The notes under the pieces are model-generated. The model was not told the DNA's origin. It ran no database searches and saw only the letters and a program-made list of their open reading frames with translations. A program made the position numbers and the translations under genes. Below are positions 24,962 to 37,897 of a stretch of DNA of 64,000 nt, in pieces; position 1 is the first letter of the stretch; each line of letters begins with the position of its first letter. The stretch comes from Onchocerca lupi (lineage: Eukaryota; Nematoda; Chromadorea; Rhabditida; Onchocercidae): contig JAOVVO010000049.1 of NCBI GenBank assembly GCA_028564675.1, forward strand, positions 1-64,000, in the 5' to 3' direction.

Positions 24962-27900
24962 ATAGTGACTCTTGCTTTATTGTTCATCATTTTGATAAAA
25001 GAATGGTTTGCTTTAGTGAAATGAGAGATGCATCTAGAAAATGACACGAAAAAAGTCGAATATCTGATTAAAATAGTCGAAATTAAAAAAAAAAATTTGA
25101 TCTTATCATAAACAATGACTAAAAATCTGATGAACTGGTATGTAACTTTGCAAGAATGCTTCGGAATTGCTTTTCATCTAGCATTGCTCAGACAGCCAAA
25201 ATTTCTTTACAGTCACTTTCTCATGTCTGTCCTACGAAAAAATCGTCAGAAAATTTCGTTGCTCGAATTTGAAAAATGCATACATTTGTTACTTGCTCAA
25301 AAATATTTCATTGTTTAGACGAGAATCAAATTGAGAGTAAATCTGATCAAGTTGGCTCCTATCTCTGTCGAAGATACTTACATCTAACATTCCTACCACA
25401 GGCTAATCAGATCATCAGCAACAACAATTATACCAAAATTTTATGCTAAACGCTTTCTGTTGTTTAGTTAACGCGATCAATCACATAAGAAATATAAAAG
25501 TAAAGGACAAAATCAAATGTATGAACAACAGAATCAGTCAGTAAATATTTACTTACTATGTAAAGCAACGAGAATATTTTTATTTCCATTAAATTTCGTT
25601 TAAATCTGACAGCGCTCATTGATATTTCACGCATGATTTTAAATTTTTTTATTAAAATCGAAATGATTGAAAATATGATCTTTTGCATGAAGTTCCGTAG
25701 TTGGATAAAATTTAACAAGAGCCCTAATTCTTATTTGCTCCGTACTCGAAGACATATCATGTTGACTCGATATTTTCATGACAAAGCTGAAAACAAGAAT
25801 AAAATTTGAATAACACACAACTAGAAAAATCTATTGGGAATGAGTTTTTAAATTAATTTAAGCGGAAAAGCTTGATTTCAAGAATTTGCAAACATGCATC
25901 GATCGTAAGGGATTATTGGAGTTGCATCATCGTCGCTTCCCAAGGTCTTGCAAGTGTTGTTAAGGAAATATGAGTTAAATAAGTGTGAAATATAAAAGGC
26001 TATAGTTGGAATAAATAATTAATATTTATAACAAAATTTGAACAATGTGTTTAATTAAAAGGTACCAAATAGAACAGCGGTAAATGAGGAAGTAAAAGGC
26101 TTGTGAACAATTGCCAGAAGCCATTCTCACATTGCTTCATTGCATTTACTTATCTCCAGAAAGGGATTAATTATGCTTGAGCATTGCAACGCCAAGCTTG
26201 ATTTATCATCTTCCTTTTATGCTTCAGGCTCTATCCAAAGGCTCAGCAGGAAAGCGACTCATAAACCTTTTTGATTTTCTTTTTATTTCGTTACAAGAAT
26301 CGAAGAATCTCTCGAATCGATCTTTTCACAACATTCCAACATTCCGAGATATAATAGATTTAAAACTACATTGATAATCTAAGATACTTGTAATCTATCA
26401 AACTTCTGTTATATTTGTTCCTTACTTTAGTTTAGAAGATAGGAATTACATTTTAGAACCCGAATTTTTAAATCTAACCATATCGGGTTACTTGATGTTT
26501 CATAATATAATCAAATATTTATTGTGGACAGAAATTATAACAATTTTAGTGAAAATTCATATTAATGATAATGTTGTATATGTTATGGGGACAAAAGAGC
26601 TATGAATCATTTCTTATTAAAAGGTAGCATGTTTAAAAATTGAAATGAATGAATATTGCTTAAATTTACTGAAATTTGCTAATTTGAATAAAATAAATAT
26701 ACTTATAATAAGTTTAACTGATGTTATTGAACTTCCTATACTGTCATAGGCATATGTTGATTATGGGTAGCCGATAAAATAAAAATTTTGCAGTTTGCGA
26801 AAATTTTTTCTATATTCTATTTTTTGCTGATCCGAATAAATCTTTCTACAGATTTCAAGATCGAATTTCAATATAGAAACTAATTTTTAGAATGGAACTT
26901 CAGAAAATGGAATTTCATCCGATTTTTCCTAAACAAATCCAGTAAAAGTTTTGAATCAGTTAGGCTTCTGATAAAAAATGGTCGTGAGTTATTCACCTTC
27001 TTTCTTTCGTCTAATCTTTACACAATTTTTGACTTTTTTTTTCTCATCTTCTAGCAATAAATTGCTTTCGAAATAAAAATATTACATAAGCATTGCATTT
27101 TTAACTTAAATGAAAATTTATTAACATTATATCAGGAAATTTGAAAGTTTTAAATAACATTCTAGTAAGGTACGAGAGAAATCATCAGCCGTTAAGATGA
27201 TAATGGCAGATAGCAAAAAAAATGTTCTTTTGTTTTTACTCCGATTCTATTTTTTCTACTTTTTCCTTTAGAAACTTCCCTTTCATTACTTTATTTTTTA
27301 TTTCAAAATTATCCGTTTGGAAAATATGAGCAAAGAATTTAGCAAGGAAGAAAAATAGATTGATTTAGAATGGGAAATAAATTTTGCAATGTTAATTGCA
27401 GAATGATGTTCAATTTCAGGACAGACGTTCATTAATTACAGAATGTGATCTGATAACTATTATCATACTAACTTTAATTATATTTATCCTCAGTCGTTTT
27501 GACAACATAAATTTACTATTAAGTTTTGAAACTGTGATGGTAAAAAATAATTGTGCACTCAGTGGGCATTCGATCTTCACGTTAACATTCAAAAATACGT
27601 GAAATGAAAAAATATGCAAGATAAAAGTTTATCAAGGCGAATTTTTCAAACTTCAAAGAAGTATGATTCTTTTGGATTTGGAAAGATCACCATACAAATT
27701 GTGAAGCCAAATGTTTAGAATGAATGAACTAAAGCATTTCTAATGAGAAATTGTGATTTTGGTATTTTTCCAGGAATTTCAAATCCTTGTTACCACAGAG
27801 TGGCATCTCTTTTTATAATAACATTAGATTTTATTGTCAGCTTTTCATACAAATAGACTTGAATTATTGAAATAATTTGGATGCTTAATATTTAGTAAAT

Positions 27901-30900
27901 AACTAGGAAAAGAAATGATGATCAAAAGATGTATTTTTCATGCTTTTTAAAGGATAGTGGAACAAATCTCACAGTTCGAACTTCGATATCTCACGAATCC
28001 TAAATGTTTTCGGTTATCGATGTAACTTTCCCAGCAAAAGTTCAAATTGATCGATTCAAACTTTGATATTAGGTGAACTCGATGTTGGCTTTTCAAAGTT
28101 ATGAAAGAGCTTTTTTTACTTGTTTCAATGACAAAAAGTAAAAATCGATCGATTAAATAGTCATGACATTGCTATCACTAATTAAAATTATCAAAGATAC
28201 GCCCATTATTAAAATAAGTTGGAAATTACTGAAAAGTCGTGGAGAATAGTAAAACTTATTATTGTAGGAAGAGTTGTGTCAGGTCTCTAAAGTTTGTATG
28301 GAAAAAAGAGACAACAATAACAACATAACTAGGACAAAATTTCAAAAAAATTTTTTAACAAACTCAGTCATATCCAAATTACGATTCTTCAAATGGAAAT
28401 TCTTGTGTGACGCTTTAAAAGAATAAATCTTTAGTAAACAAACAAACTTGAAGTAGTAATTATAAAGCCTGAGCTTTGCGATAATGAGGTACAAACAGTG
28501 TAGTGTGACAAAAGGATCGGAAAAAATTTTTTGCATCTTTTCATCATTATATTTGCAAGCAAAAAACGCCAGCTTTGATAGCATTTTCGGTAATTAAAAA
28601 TAAATGATAGCATGATAGTATTTGGTAATCTGTTAATCTAGAGACTTGCAAATGATATGTTTGATCCCCTAAATTTGAGAACAAGAAAATTTCAAACTAG
28701 AATGGATAAAAATTCCTACAGAACAAAGCCGTTAGACTGTGTTGGTTTATTTTCTTTTCTTTTTTTTTTTTTTTTTTTCATGAATATATAATTTCAAAAA
28801 AATTTAAAAGAAATTCAGTTATCCTATGAAAATTGTGTATGAATTGTTTTCCAAAATATTAAAGAACTATTTCATTTTCAGGATTGCACTTTTTCAATGA
28901 TTCAATTTCACAAAAATTTCTCACACCTTAAAAATTAACCTGATCCAGTGCGCTTCGCAATAGCGGTCAGTATTAATAAAACTTAATTGGAAAAATTAGT
29001 TGAAGTGTGTATCCTTCTGATAACACAATTTTCACTAATCTTTTTCTTTTCATTTAAAACCAAAAATGTAATTGGCAAAAAAAAAAAAAAAGAAGAAACT
29101 GTAATGCATAATTATATTTTTGCATTGTCAAAAGAGTGTGCATGGAGAGCAAAAAATAAATTTTCCAAACGTTATTGCTAGCTGTGAATTGATTTGTTTA
29201 ACATGCATTTTAAAATCCCAGAAGTGAATAAAATTTTATAATCTAAAATAAATCTTTCCAAATTTTTCTCCTTTAATGACTGCTTTCATAACGTAATTTT
29301 ACACTACTGCCCACAAATAAAATAATAACAAAGACTGCTTGGTAAGAAGGCCAATTTAAGCCTGCTTGCCAGATTTCAATGAAAAGAAAAAAACCTATGA
29401 AGGAAAAAAGAGATTAATGAGAAAGAAACACTGCAAAAATACAAAAAAAAAAAAAAAAATCTGCCGCTCCTTAATGAAATAAGTTATTGTCAATCTATTA
29501 TTCAATAATTTTGCTATCATTTCATTCCGAATTTCTTTGCTGTCAAAAAGTTTTTGATTAGCCTTTTTAAAGTTGTAAATTTTGCTTATTTTCTGATTTT
29601 AAGAATCAATTCACTAATCACTGTAGAAATCAATCCCAAGACTTATTAACTGAAGAGAAGCGATAAAAATAATAGTGGTCGCAGAAAGAAATAGGCCATA
29701 TTTTACAATAGATTTTCAACTGAATTTTTTATCCTCCATAATGTATAACATCTGAGACCCACAAATCATTTCTAAAATCTATAAAACTTCAATTCAAAGA
29801 ATCATTTTCATGTTTGGTCCTAGTTTTCTCAGTTAAAATGCCCAATTTACTAATTTATGCATGCATCATTTTGTCTGAATAACCAATCATTTCAGATAGA
29901 TGGAAATTTTTTGTTCTAGAAAAGTTTCCATTTCTGGAATGAATGGTCAATTCTGCAATTTAAATTTAGTGAAATTCAATAATTTCTGATTTCGGTATAG
30001 TTAAAAAATAACTTATACAGATGCTTTTTCCTGGCGATGGTATGATTCTATGCATGTTCGGTTTCCCCAGTTTCTCTCTAACGACTGTGAGTGAAATTTA
30101 ATCTTCCATATGAAATTGAAATTGGTATGTGAGTGACGTAACAAGAATCAGTATGAAATGAAAATATGGCATATATTAATCGATGAAAAAGATCCGGAAG
30201 CATGCATAACTTTTTAAAAACAAAGACTGGAAGCAAACAACAGGATGAAAGGAGAGTGTGAAGAGGATGAGAATCCGAGATATTTAAACATAAGAACTGA
30301 AGTGACTTTAACCTTATTTAATTGACCCTAGGGTTACAGACAAAAACTGGATTTGGAAATAAGTCAATTTCAATAACTCTTTAGTCATATTACATTCTTG
30401 TGAAAGCCTAATGAATGCAATTAGGTCGTCGTGTTTGTCCGTTACATGAAATCCTTGGTTAACGTATGCTTTCATTTTATTACCGTGTTTTTCAAGTACA
30501 TCTTTCTACATAAATATTCTCTATATGAAATGAAGTTGGAAATCCAGTAATAAATTGCTCAAGCTTGAATTCCGAATCAGCTCTTAATTATTTTGAATAT
30601 GAAAAACAATCCTCGTGATACAGTTGGTTATAATTTATGAATTATTAGTAATTTTATCTGAAGTAAAATTAAAATGATACTGCTGTGGAATAATTTATCA
30701 TTCAAAATGAGATATCAGTGCTTCTTTTTTTTTTTTCTATGAATAATGATGCTGAAATGAAGCTAAGGCAGCAGGTGGCTGACAAATGGAATTTCTACCT
30801 AAAACCTATTACACCTGCTTCTTCTCTTATAATTAATGCTTGTGTGGAAGATTGCAGTCATAAACTATCATAAACTGCGGTCTTTTGTCAATATCAATAT

Positions 30901-33900
30901 ATACATATTTCTTTTTTCGAATGAAATGCAACAAAATAAGTTATTGCTATTAACTTAATTCTACGAATTTGGAATTAAAATCTAAATTTCGATATGAACG
31001 GTAAATCTTCATTGACATAGAAACAATCGAGTTGCATTAATGTCATATAAGTTTGAATTATTTTAGGGTTTTTTGTTCACTAGCGAGAAAGATGGGCTTG
31101 TAAGTCCAAAAATCTTATGAAAATGAGGTAGGAAAAATAATGGCTGTTCATTAGAATATGGGTAAAGCCCAGTCTGTTGATTGGACCATTTTGAGAATAA
31201 AGGAAGGAGAATGGAGCAAAATATATGGAGAATAAAGGCGTTTCATTACAGCAATAAGATTAGGGAAAAGTGATCAATTTTTTGACAGCGAACAACAATA
31301 ATATATAGGCGAAATAATGCTGCAAGACAAACCGTTTTCATTAATTCAAATAATTACTTATTTATTCTCAATAAGTTTAGTTTTTTTAATTTGAAGCATT
31401 GCTTATTTAAATTTGAATTTTGCAAAACAAATGTTTGTTTAAATTAATTGCAGCTAAAGTCCAGTTTGAAAATCTGTAGAAAATCGTCAAGGATGTCGAT
31501 CATACTGTCGATATTTAAAGAGAATTTGTAGGTATAGGGAACTTAACCAACGATCCATGAACGGTTTGTATCACTGATAGCCTAAAAGACAGCATTTTTC
31601 AGAAGATAAGAAATTAAATCCAGTATTTCTAGGCCTCTCAAAGCAATTTATAATGGTGAACTAGCAGATAAAATAGAAGCATGAAAAAAGAGCCATTGCA
31701 ATTTAAGGATTTTCTGACGGATGAAAAAATATTGGTGCAACAAACAATGTCATTACCTTTTGCATTTATATCTTGCTATAAAAAGATTGCTTCTTTCAAA
31801 TTGAATAATTAGTTTATAAACTGTTGCCAAATCGCAAATTTTGGAGTATTATTTGATCACAAAAAACATCTTTTCACTTTCGAAAAGTATAAAAATTTTG
31901 AAATCAATCTGAAGAATTCGAATTTTTTGATAATGTTAATGCAAGAATGCGGGAAATAAGTCATAAATTATTACTATCAGTATGCTATCATGATTCGCAA
32001 AATATTTTTAAAATGAACTGTAGAAAGAAATTGAACTGCAAAAGGAATTCTTAAAAAGAAATTCTCAAGGTTATTTAAAAAAAGTTGTAACAATAAAGAA
32101 GTGACGAAATGATTTTTTTGAAAATTTCCTCTTTTACTGATGCAAATGTTCAAAAGCATGTTTACAATTGAAATCTAAAAATGATGTGATATAAAATATT
32201 TGAGCATGACAAGTTCAAATTATGTAAACTATTTGCAAGTATATGTCTAAGTTCGAAATGCAAATACTTGTCAATTGCGAAACCCTTAAAAGTTTTTTGA
32301 GAGAAAATATGATTAGTGATATTGTAAGATATGAAATCAAGGAAATTATTGATAATAATAGTATTCCGAAAGCGCTTATCTTTCTGGTCTGAAGAAATAA
32401 CAATCAAGGTGATTTCAGCATACAGTTGTTGCTTAGCGTACATTTTTGGGATGCAGGGAATTTTTACCAACATTGTAAAGCACTTCATGGACTTCCAGCA
32501 TTTGTTAGTTTGCCAATTTACCATTAACTTATCAGAAGTGAATGCAGACTATTATCTTTAGATGACAAGTTTCTAAACCATCCATTCAAGAACTATTGAG
32601 TATAAAATAGAGACAAGAAAATGAAAATCAGTTTTCTTTTTCCATTTAAAGTAGTAGAAAAACATTAATTTTTGCAAGAATTTCAGAATGTTATAATATA
32701 TATTGTTAGAGAAATGCACATTATTTAACAAATTAGTTTGATTTTCTTTCAGTTTATTTGCTCAGCAAGGAGATGAAGACTTTCATAGAAACTTTTTTAA
32801 ATTTAGTGCCATGTATCAGGGGATGGAAGGAAGTTCTACAAAACTAGTGCAGTTCATTAAAAAGTAGGATAATAGTTTATAATTTCTACCGAGCATCTGG
32901 CCATTTGCCATTTTTTTTTTAAAATATTCATTATTTCTTCTTATAGGACGATGCTTTCTGCATGATCATATTAATAACTGGCCCAAAAGCTTCCACTTTC
33001 GGCTTTTTCTTTTTTCCCGAATTTGTTTTCACAAAAAACTGAAAATAGCGAACAAAGACTGATACTCTATGGAGATCGGGAAAAATATTGGTTTGGATTT
33101 TCAGGTGCTTGGAATATTAAAAGAAAAAAAAAGCCCAGAAAAGAATGAGATTTTAAAATATGATGCAAAAAAACTAATGAGAAATCAGATGAGCAATTGC
33201 ATTGCTATTGATTGTTCAATTCATCACTTTCTATGAACATCGAGAACTGCAAAATTCTTAAAATTTAGAAAGTTTTAGGAAATATTAAAAATGAATGCAA
33301 GACAGATAGAAAAGCACTGATCTAAAGCATTATAACAATCTCTTAAGATATGATATCAAGTAATGATCAGGCGTGTTACTTCAAAATTTCAGAAATAGGA
33401 GCAACTGAATAAGTCTTTCAATCCGATGATAATATCCTAAACAAATAGCCTAAGTAACTTTCCGAATCTTTAAATTTATTGTTCTTATTTCGAGAATTCC
33501 ACTTACAAAAGTTCGAAACAATGTGTTTTATAGTACTATATTTCCTCTATCCGAGCATGATTTTGTGAACTCCATAATTCTCCTGAAAGAATGCGTTTTG
33601 TCAATTATTAAATCTCAAACTGCTGTTTTCAATGCACTTTCAAATATTTAAGTCATTCCGGAGAATTATTTTTATTTTTCTTTCGTTGAAATGTAAAATA
33701 AATGTAAAATAATGATGAAACTTGAATTTTTGAAGGCTGCACTGTTTTTTGGTTATAATTCTAAAATAACTGATAAAAATAAATGAAAGAGAAGTTTTAG
33801 TGTTTCCATAAACTGTTCAGTAAGATTTTGAAGCTGCAAATTCATTGCATAATATTTAATATATTTTTGTTTCAGTTAATCGAAGTGTAGTGATACTGAA

Positions 33901-36660
33901 TAAACGAACTGAAATCAAGAATTAAATTTAGTGAGCAGTTTAAAAATTGTCAGACTTTTTTAAGAAAATTACATTCGAGAGACACCTCCGATTTCAATTT
34001 TCATTTAAAAAAAACAATCTAATACTTCCCAATTCGTTAACAAATATTCCCTTTGCTAATGATGTAGGCTTCTGTTGAGTTTGAAACATCGCACTTTCTT
34101 CTACTGAGTTAATGCCTTTTCCGAAATAAACAAAGAGTAAACGATCAAAATTTTCTCTCCTCAACTGTCAGTTTGGAAAAATTGCTGCACAACAAGCAAA
34201 CATACACAGTTATCAATGGGTATCTCATTAGATGATACTTCGAAAAACATGCATTATTCCAATTTAGTAGCAATACTTTTCATTTTGAGTTCCATTATAT
34301 CATTCATCTCACTGTCCTCATAGTCCATCTTTTTTCTTCTTGTAAGCCGTTCATTCTTTCATGATAACAGCTTTGTAACTATCATTTCGATTTTGATTAA
34401 TGTTACATTAATAAATGTCAAATTTTCATTATGTATTATAATTTCTTCATATTTTGAAATTCAGGAAAAAATGATAAAGTTGTTGTCAATTTTACAACAA
34501 TGTTACGCATAATTTTGCTATGAAAAAAAAAAAAAAAGACAACTATTTAGAATTATTATACACGACACCGTAATTAATGGATCCCATTAATGATGAAATT
34601 AATTATTCTATAATCTATAATGACCAATTTTTCCTAGAACGGTCATGCATTTTTTGGCAAAACCTCTGTCTCGAAACAAATGAAGTATTTCGAACATTTA
34701 ATAATGCATTTTTTGCACTTTTTGTAACCGTGATCCACTAAACGAAAGATCTGGTATTTCATGTCAGTTAACTTAGTAACTAAAATATGATCTAAGAATT
34801 AAACTTAAAAAAAAGAAAAAAAAACTTGGAATTTAGAACCGAGTATTAAACTAGGCAAAATAAAACAAATCAGTAAATTGCTGATGAATTCAAACAAAGT
34901 TTTTATTAGAACAGCTAACTGACATGAATGAGACAAAATATATTCGTCCTCATGTATTCATCTTCTAAGAATTATTTTGGAGCCAACAATGTAAAGAAAA
35001 AAATTTGAAATTCCTCCTTGTATAACACGTCAAACTGAAAATTCCACAATAGAAGGGCGAAAAATGATCGAAATTCGAAATATAAATAAGCATACTGCTA
35101 GCAAAACAATGAGACGATTCTTTCATGATTTAAAAAAACAACACACAAAAAAAGAAACATCTACTGTTCAAGCATGGAATTCTTTCAAATTCCGCTTGCT
35201 ACCTGGAACTGCGTGAATAATTTCAGTTGACTTCAACTTTTACTCGAACTTTCTGCAGTGTTATCATACTAATAAGACTCAAAATTCTTAAATTCATCAT
35301 GATTTTCCTAGTAGATTAATTAAATCTGTAAGTCGGATATGCGTCTGCTACTAATTCCTGCAGTCAGGAAACGTTCCACATAATTCATTAGCACCCTTAA
35401 TTTCTGGATTCTTGGATTTTCTAAAAACAATTTTCAAAGGATATTTTCCAAAATTCTCGGAAATAATTACGAAATCATTTCGCTATATCTTTACTGCTGT
35501 ATCCGAAAATTTTCACATCGTACATTAACAAGTATTAGTAAAATAAATGAACAAGGAATGTGGTTCAGAGAATGAATGTATGACTGGCAGACTTGAAGAT
35601 TAACCCCTCATCATCACCTTATTTGCTCATGATATTCAATTTATAAGATCAGGTCGGATCTGGGACGCTAATGATGATTTCATGCGCGATCTGTCAATAT
35701 CGAAATTGATGATACTATGTTGCTTCAAATTAAAGCGATTGTTTTTCTGCAAACACAAAGGTAGTTAGATTTAATGATTTAATGAACTTGTATAATAGCT
35801 TCGACAAGACAACTTTCTCTTTCGTTCTGCTAAGAATTAAAATTCGCAGTCAAGCAACAGACATACAATAATTGTGACTTATACATAAAGCAAATTCGCC
35901 GTATTTTTTTCTTTAAATTTTGTAAATTTTTTAAAATTTTTGTTTCAAAAGTTAAAATTTCGAATTTTTGAATTTAATTTCCAAAGTTGTTTTAAAAATT
36001 GTCTTTTTTTAAATATTAGGTCGAATACTTGCTGAACACAATCATCACCTACGACACTTCACTAATTGGTTTTGATAATGTTGGATGTCATTTTCGCCTG
36101 GAAGATTGGTAACAATTTACCATAATTCATTTCGCTGCCCCTAAATTCTTTGTAATGCTTCCCTTAACTGAAATTATCGAATTCATTTTACTTCGTTTTA
36201 CGTTTCCTGAAGAGTCAATGGAGTCATTTTGCCTTTGCTTTATCGTCAACTTTTCACGATTTTTTTTTTTCTTTGAGACATTGAATGAAACAAAAGACTA
36301 AAAATTTGGTACAGTTCTTTGTTTAATTAGCAAATCACACAATCCTTCTTTTCCTTTCTTTCTCTGAAGTCAATCATAAATTTTATGCTCATTGTTTATT
36401 TAACTCTTTATTTGCGGGACTTTGGAAGTTCGGATCAGCTTGGAAATAGTTTTTATTATTATGGTACTATTTCTGTTTGTGACACTAATTCTATTTATTA
36501 CTAGATCAATACTAAATTTTAAATTATCGATCTTTATTCTTTTGCAAATCAATGATGATTCTTAGCAAAAGCATTCTGTATACGATAAAAATTACCGAAA
36601 ATAAAGAATGAGTAGCTCGCTGGCAAGGCATTTAACTGCAGTAAAGAAGTTCTGGTCCAA

Positions 36661-36726
36661 TATGATCTGATAATTTCGTTGCATCCCAACAGTGACGTTG
36701 GGATGCAACGAATTTATCAGATCATA
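36661..36726. repeat. Near-perfect 30-bp hairpin with 6-base loop
   Basis: The arms 36661-36690 and 36697-36726 are reverse complements with a single mismatch, around the loop AGTGAC. The arm core TTCGTTGCATCCCAAC is much richer in G and C than the surrounding DNA, so the stem is unlikely to be a chance product of AT richness. It lies about 1.2 kb beyond the 3' end of the PLD gene on its minus strand. Confidence 0.9.
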
Positions 36727-37897
36727 CATAATTCTGAAACGATTTTTTGGAATGTAAGTTTAATGGTTTTCAGCATGTTTTGCAATAACTTCTGTTAAGC
36801 TCTGAAATTGTAAATAACAATTATATTATCGTTTCTGTCAAGAAGTGATAGAGTAGTAAAGAACAATGCACTGTTCCAATTTTATGTGTCTTCATCAGAA
36901 GGTGTTTGTAATACACAATGATACCATTCTTCATTTGCTCTTCAGTATTAAATATTGCAAAATTTTTGCAGTTAAACTTCACGGCAATTCGTTTTAATCA
37001 ATCAAATTCCAACGAAATGAAGGTGGTAAATACTGCGAAGTCACAGAGATAAAAATGAAAGGAGAACGAAGGGATAAAGCAGAAAGCAAGTGATTAAAAT
37101 TAATGAGAAAAAAATAGGACTGGTTAAGTTTAATATCTTACCATGAGATTGTGGAGATCATATGCATGGTCGCCTGTGAATTGAAGATTGCTTGAATAGA
37201 AATATTTGATGGTATCCGACTTCCAGGACATCAGTTTTTAATGAATTGTTGATTAGTAAATGGTGTTTAATAGCATGATCTTGAACTATTTAAAGATAAG
37301 GAGTTTGGAATGGAAACTTGTGAAGGAATTATATTTATTATCTGTTAAATACATCAAATAGTTTTGAAATGACATGCTTTGAAGTGAAAATGACTTAAGA
37401 TATCAGAATTGCTGATCAATTGCAAAATTTATCTACGCGATAACAGCTACCTGAATTATTTGCTTATTTCAACTGTTCATTCGAAATTTAATATCCAATT
37501 CTGTCGAGATTACAGATATATTTTGACATGAGTAAGGCAAAAAAGGGTTTGTATGCCAGGCTACATCGTTTATTTTTACTTTTGCTTAATTTATGTAACA
37601 TCTACTGCTCTATCGCTAAAATTTACTAATGAGTAAAGACCTCGAAATTTAAGCATTAACTCTCCAACAGTCGATCAGCCAAAATATCAGGATGAATTTT
37701 CCAAAAAATGTTTTAGTTCGTTAAATAGGATTCGGGTTTATAAATGCTATGTAACTTATTATTAATGTTTTAAATATTATTTACTGTTCTGCAATATTAT
37801 GTTTCAAAAATTAAATTTGAATATTCTGATCTTAAACGCAAGATGGATATGAAGGTCAGGGCTCGAATATTTCTGGGAAAATATTCGCTGAAAAATA

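Larger units (their letters stand above)
22417..37897. other. 15.5 kb AT-rich gene-poor region
   Basis: Between the GPCR start and the PLD gene stop I found no exon chain that encodes a recognisable protein. The open frames in it are short (under about 100 codons), rich in Phe, Ile, Lys and Asn, and behave like chance frames. The region contains poly-A and poly-T runs, a TA tract at 24688-24711, and hairpins at 24920-24961 and 36661-36726. It may hold the GPCR promoter, non-coding RNAs or genes too diverged to see by eye. Confidence 0.55.
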
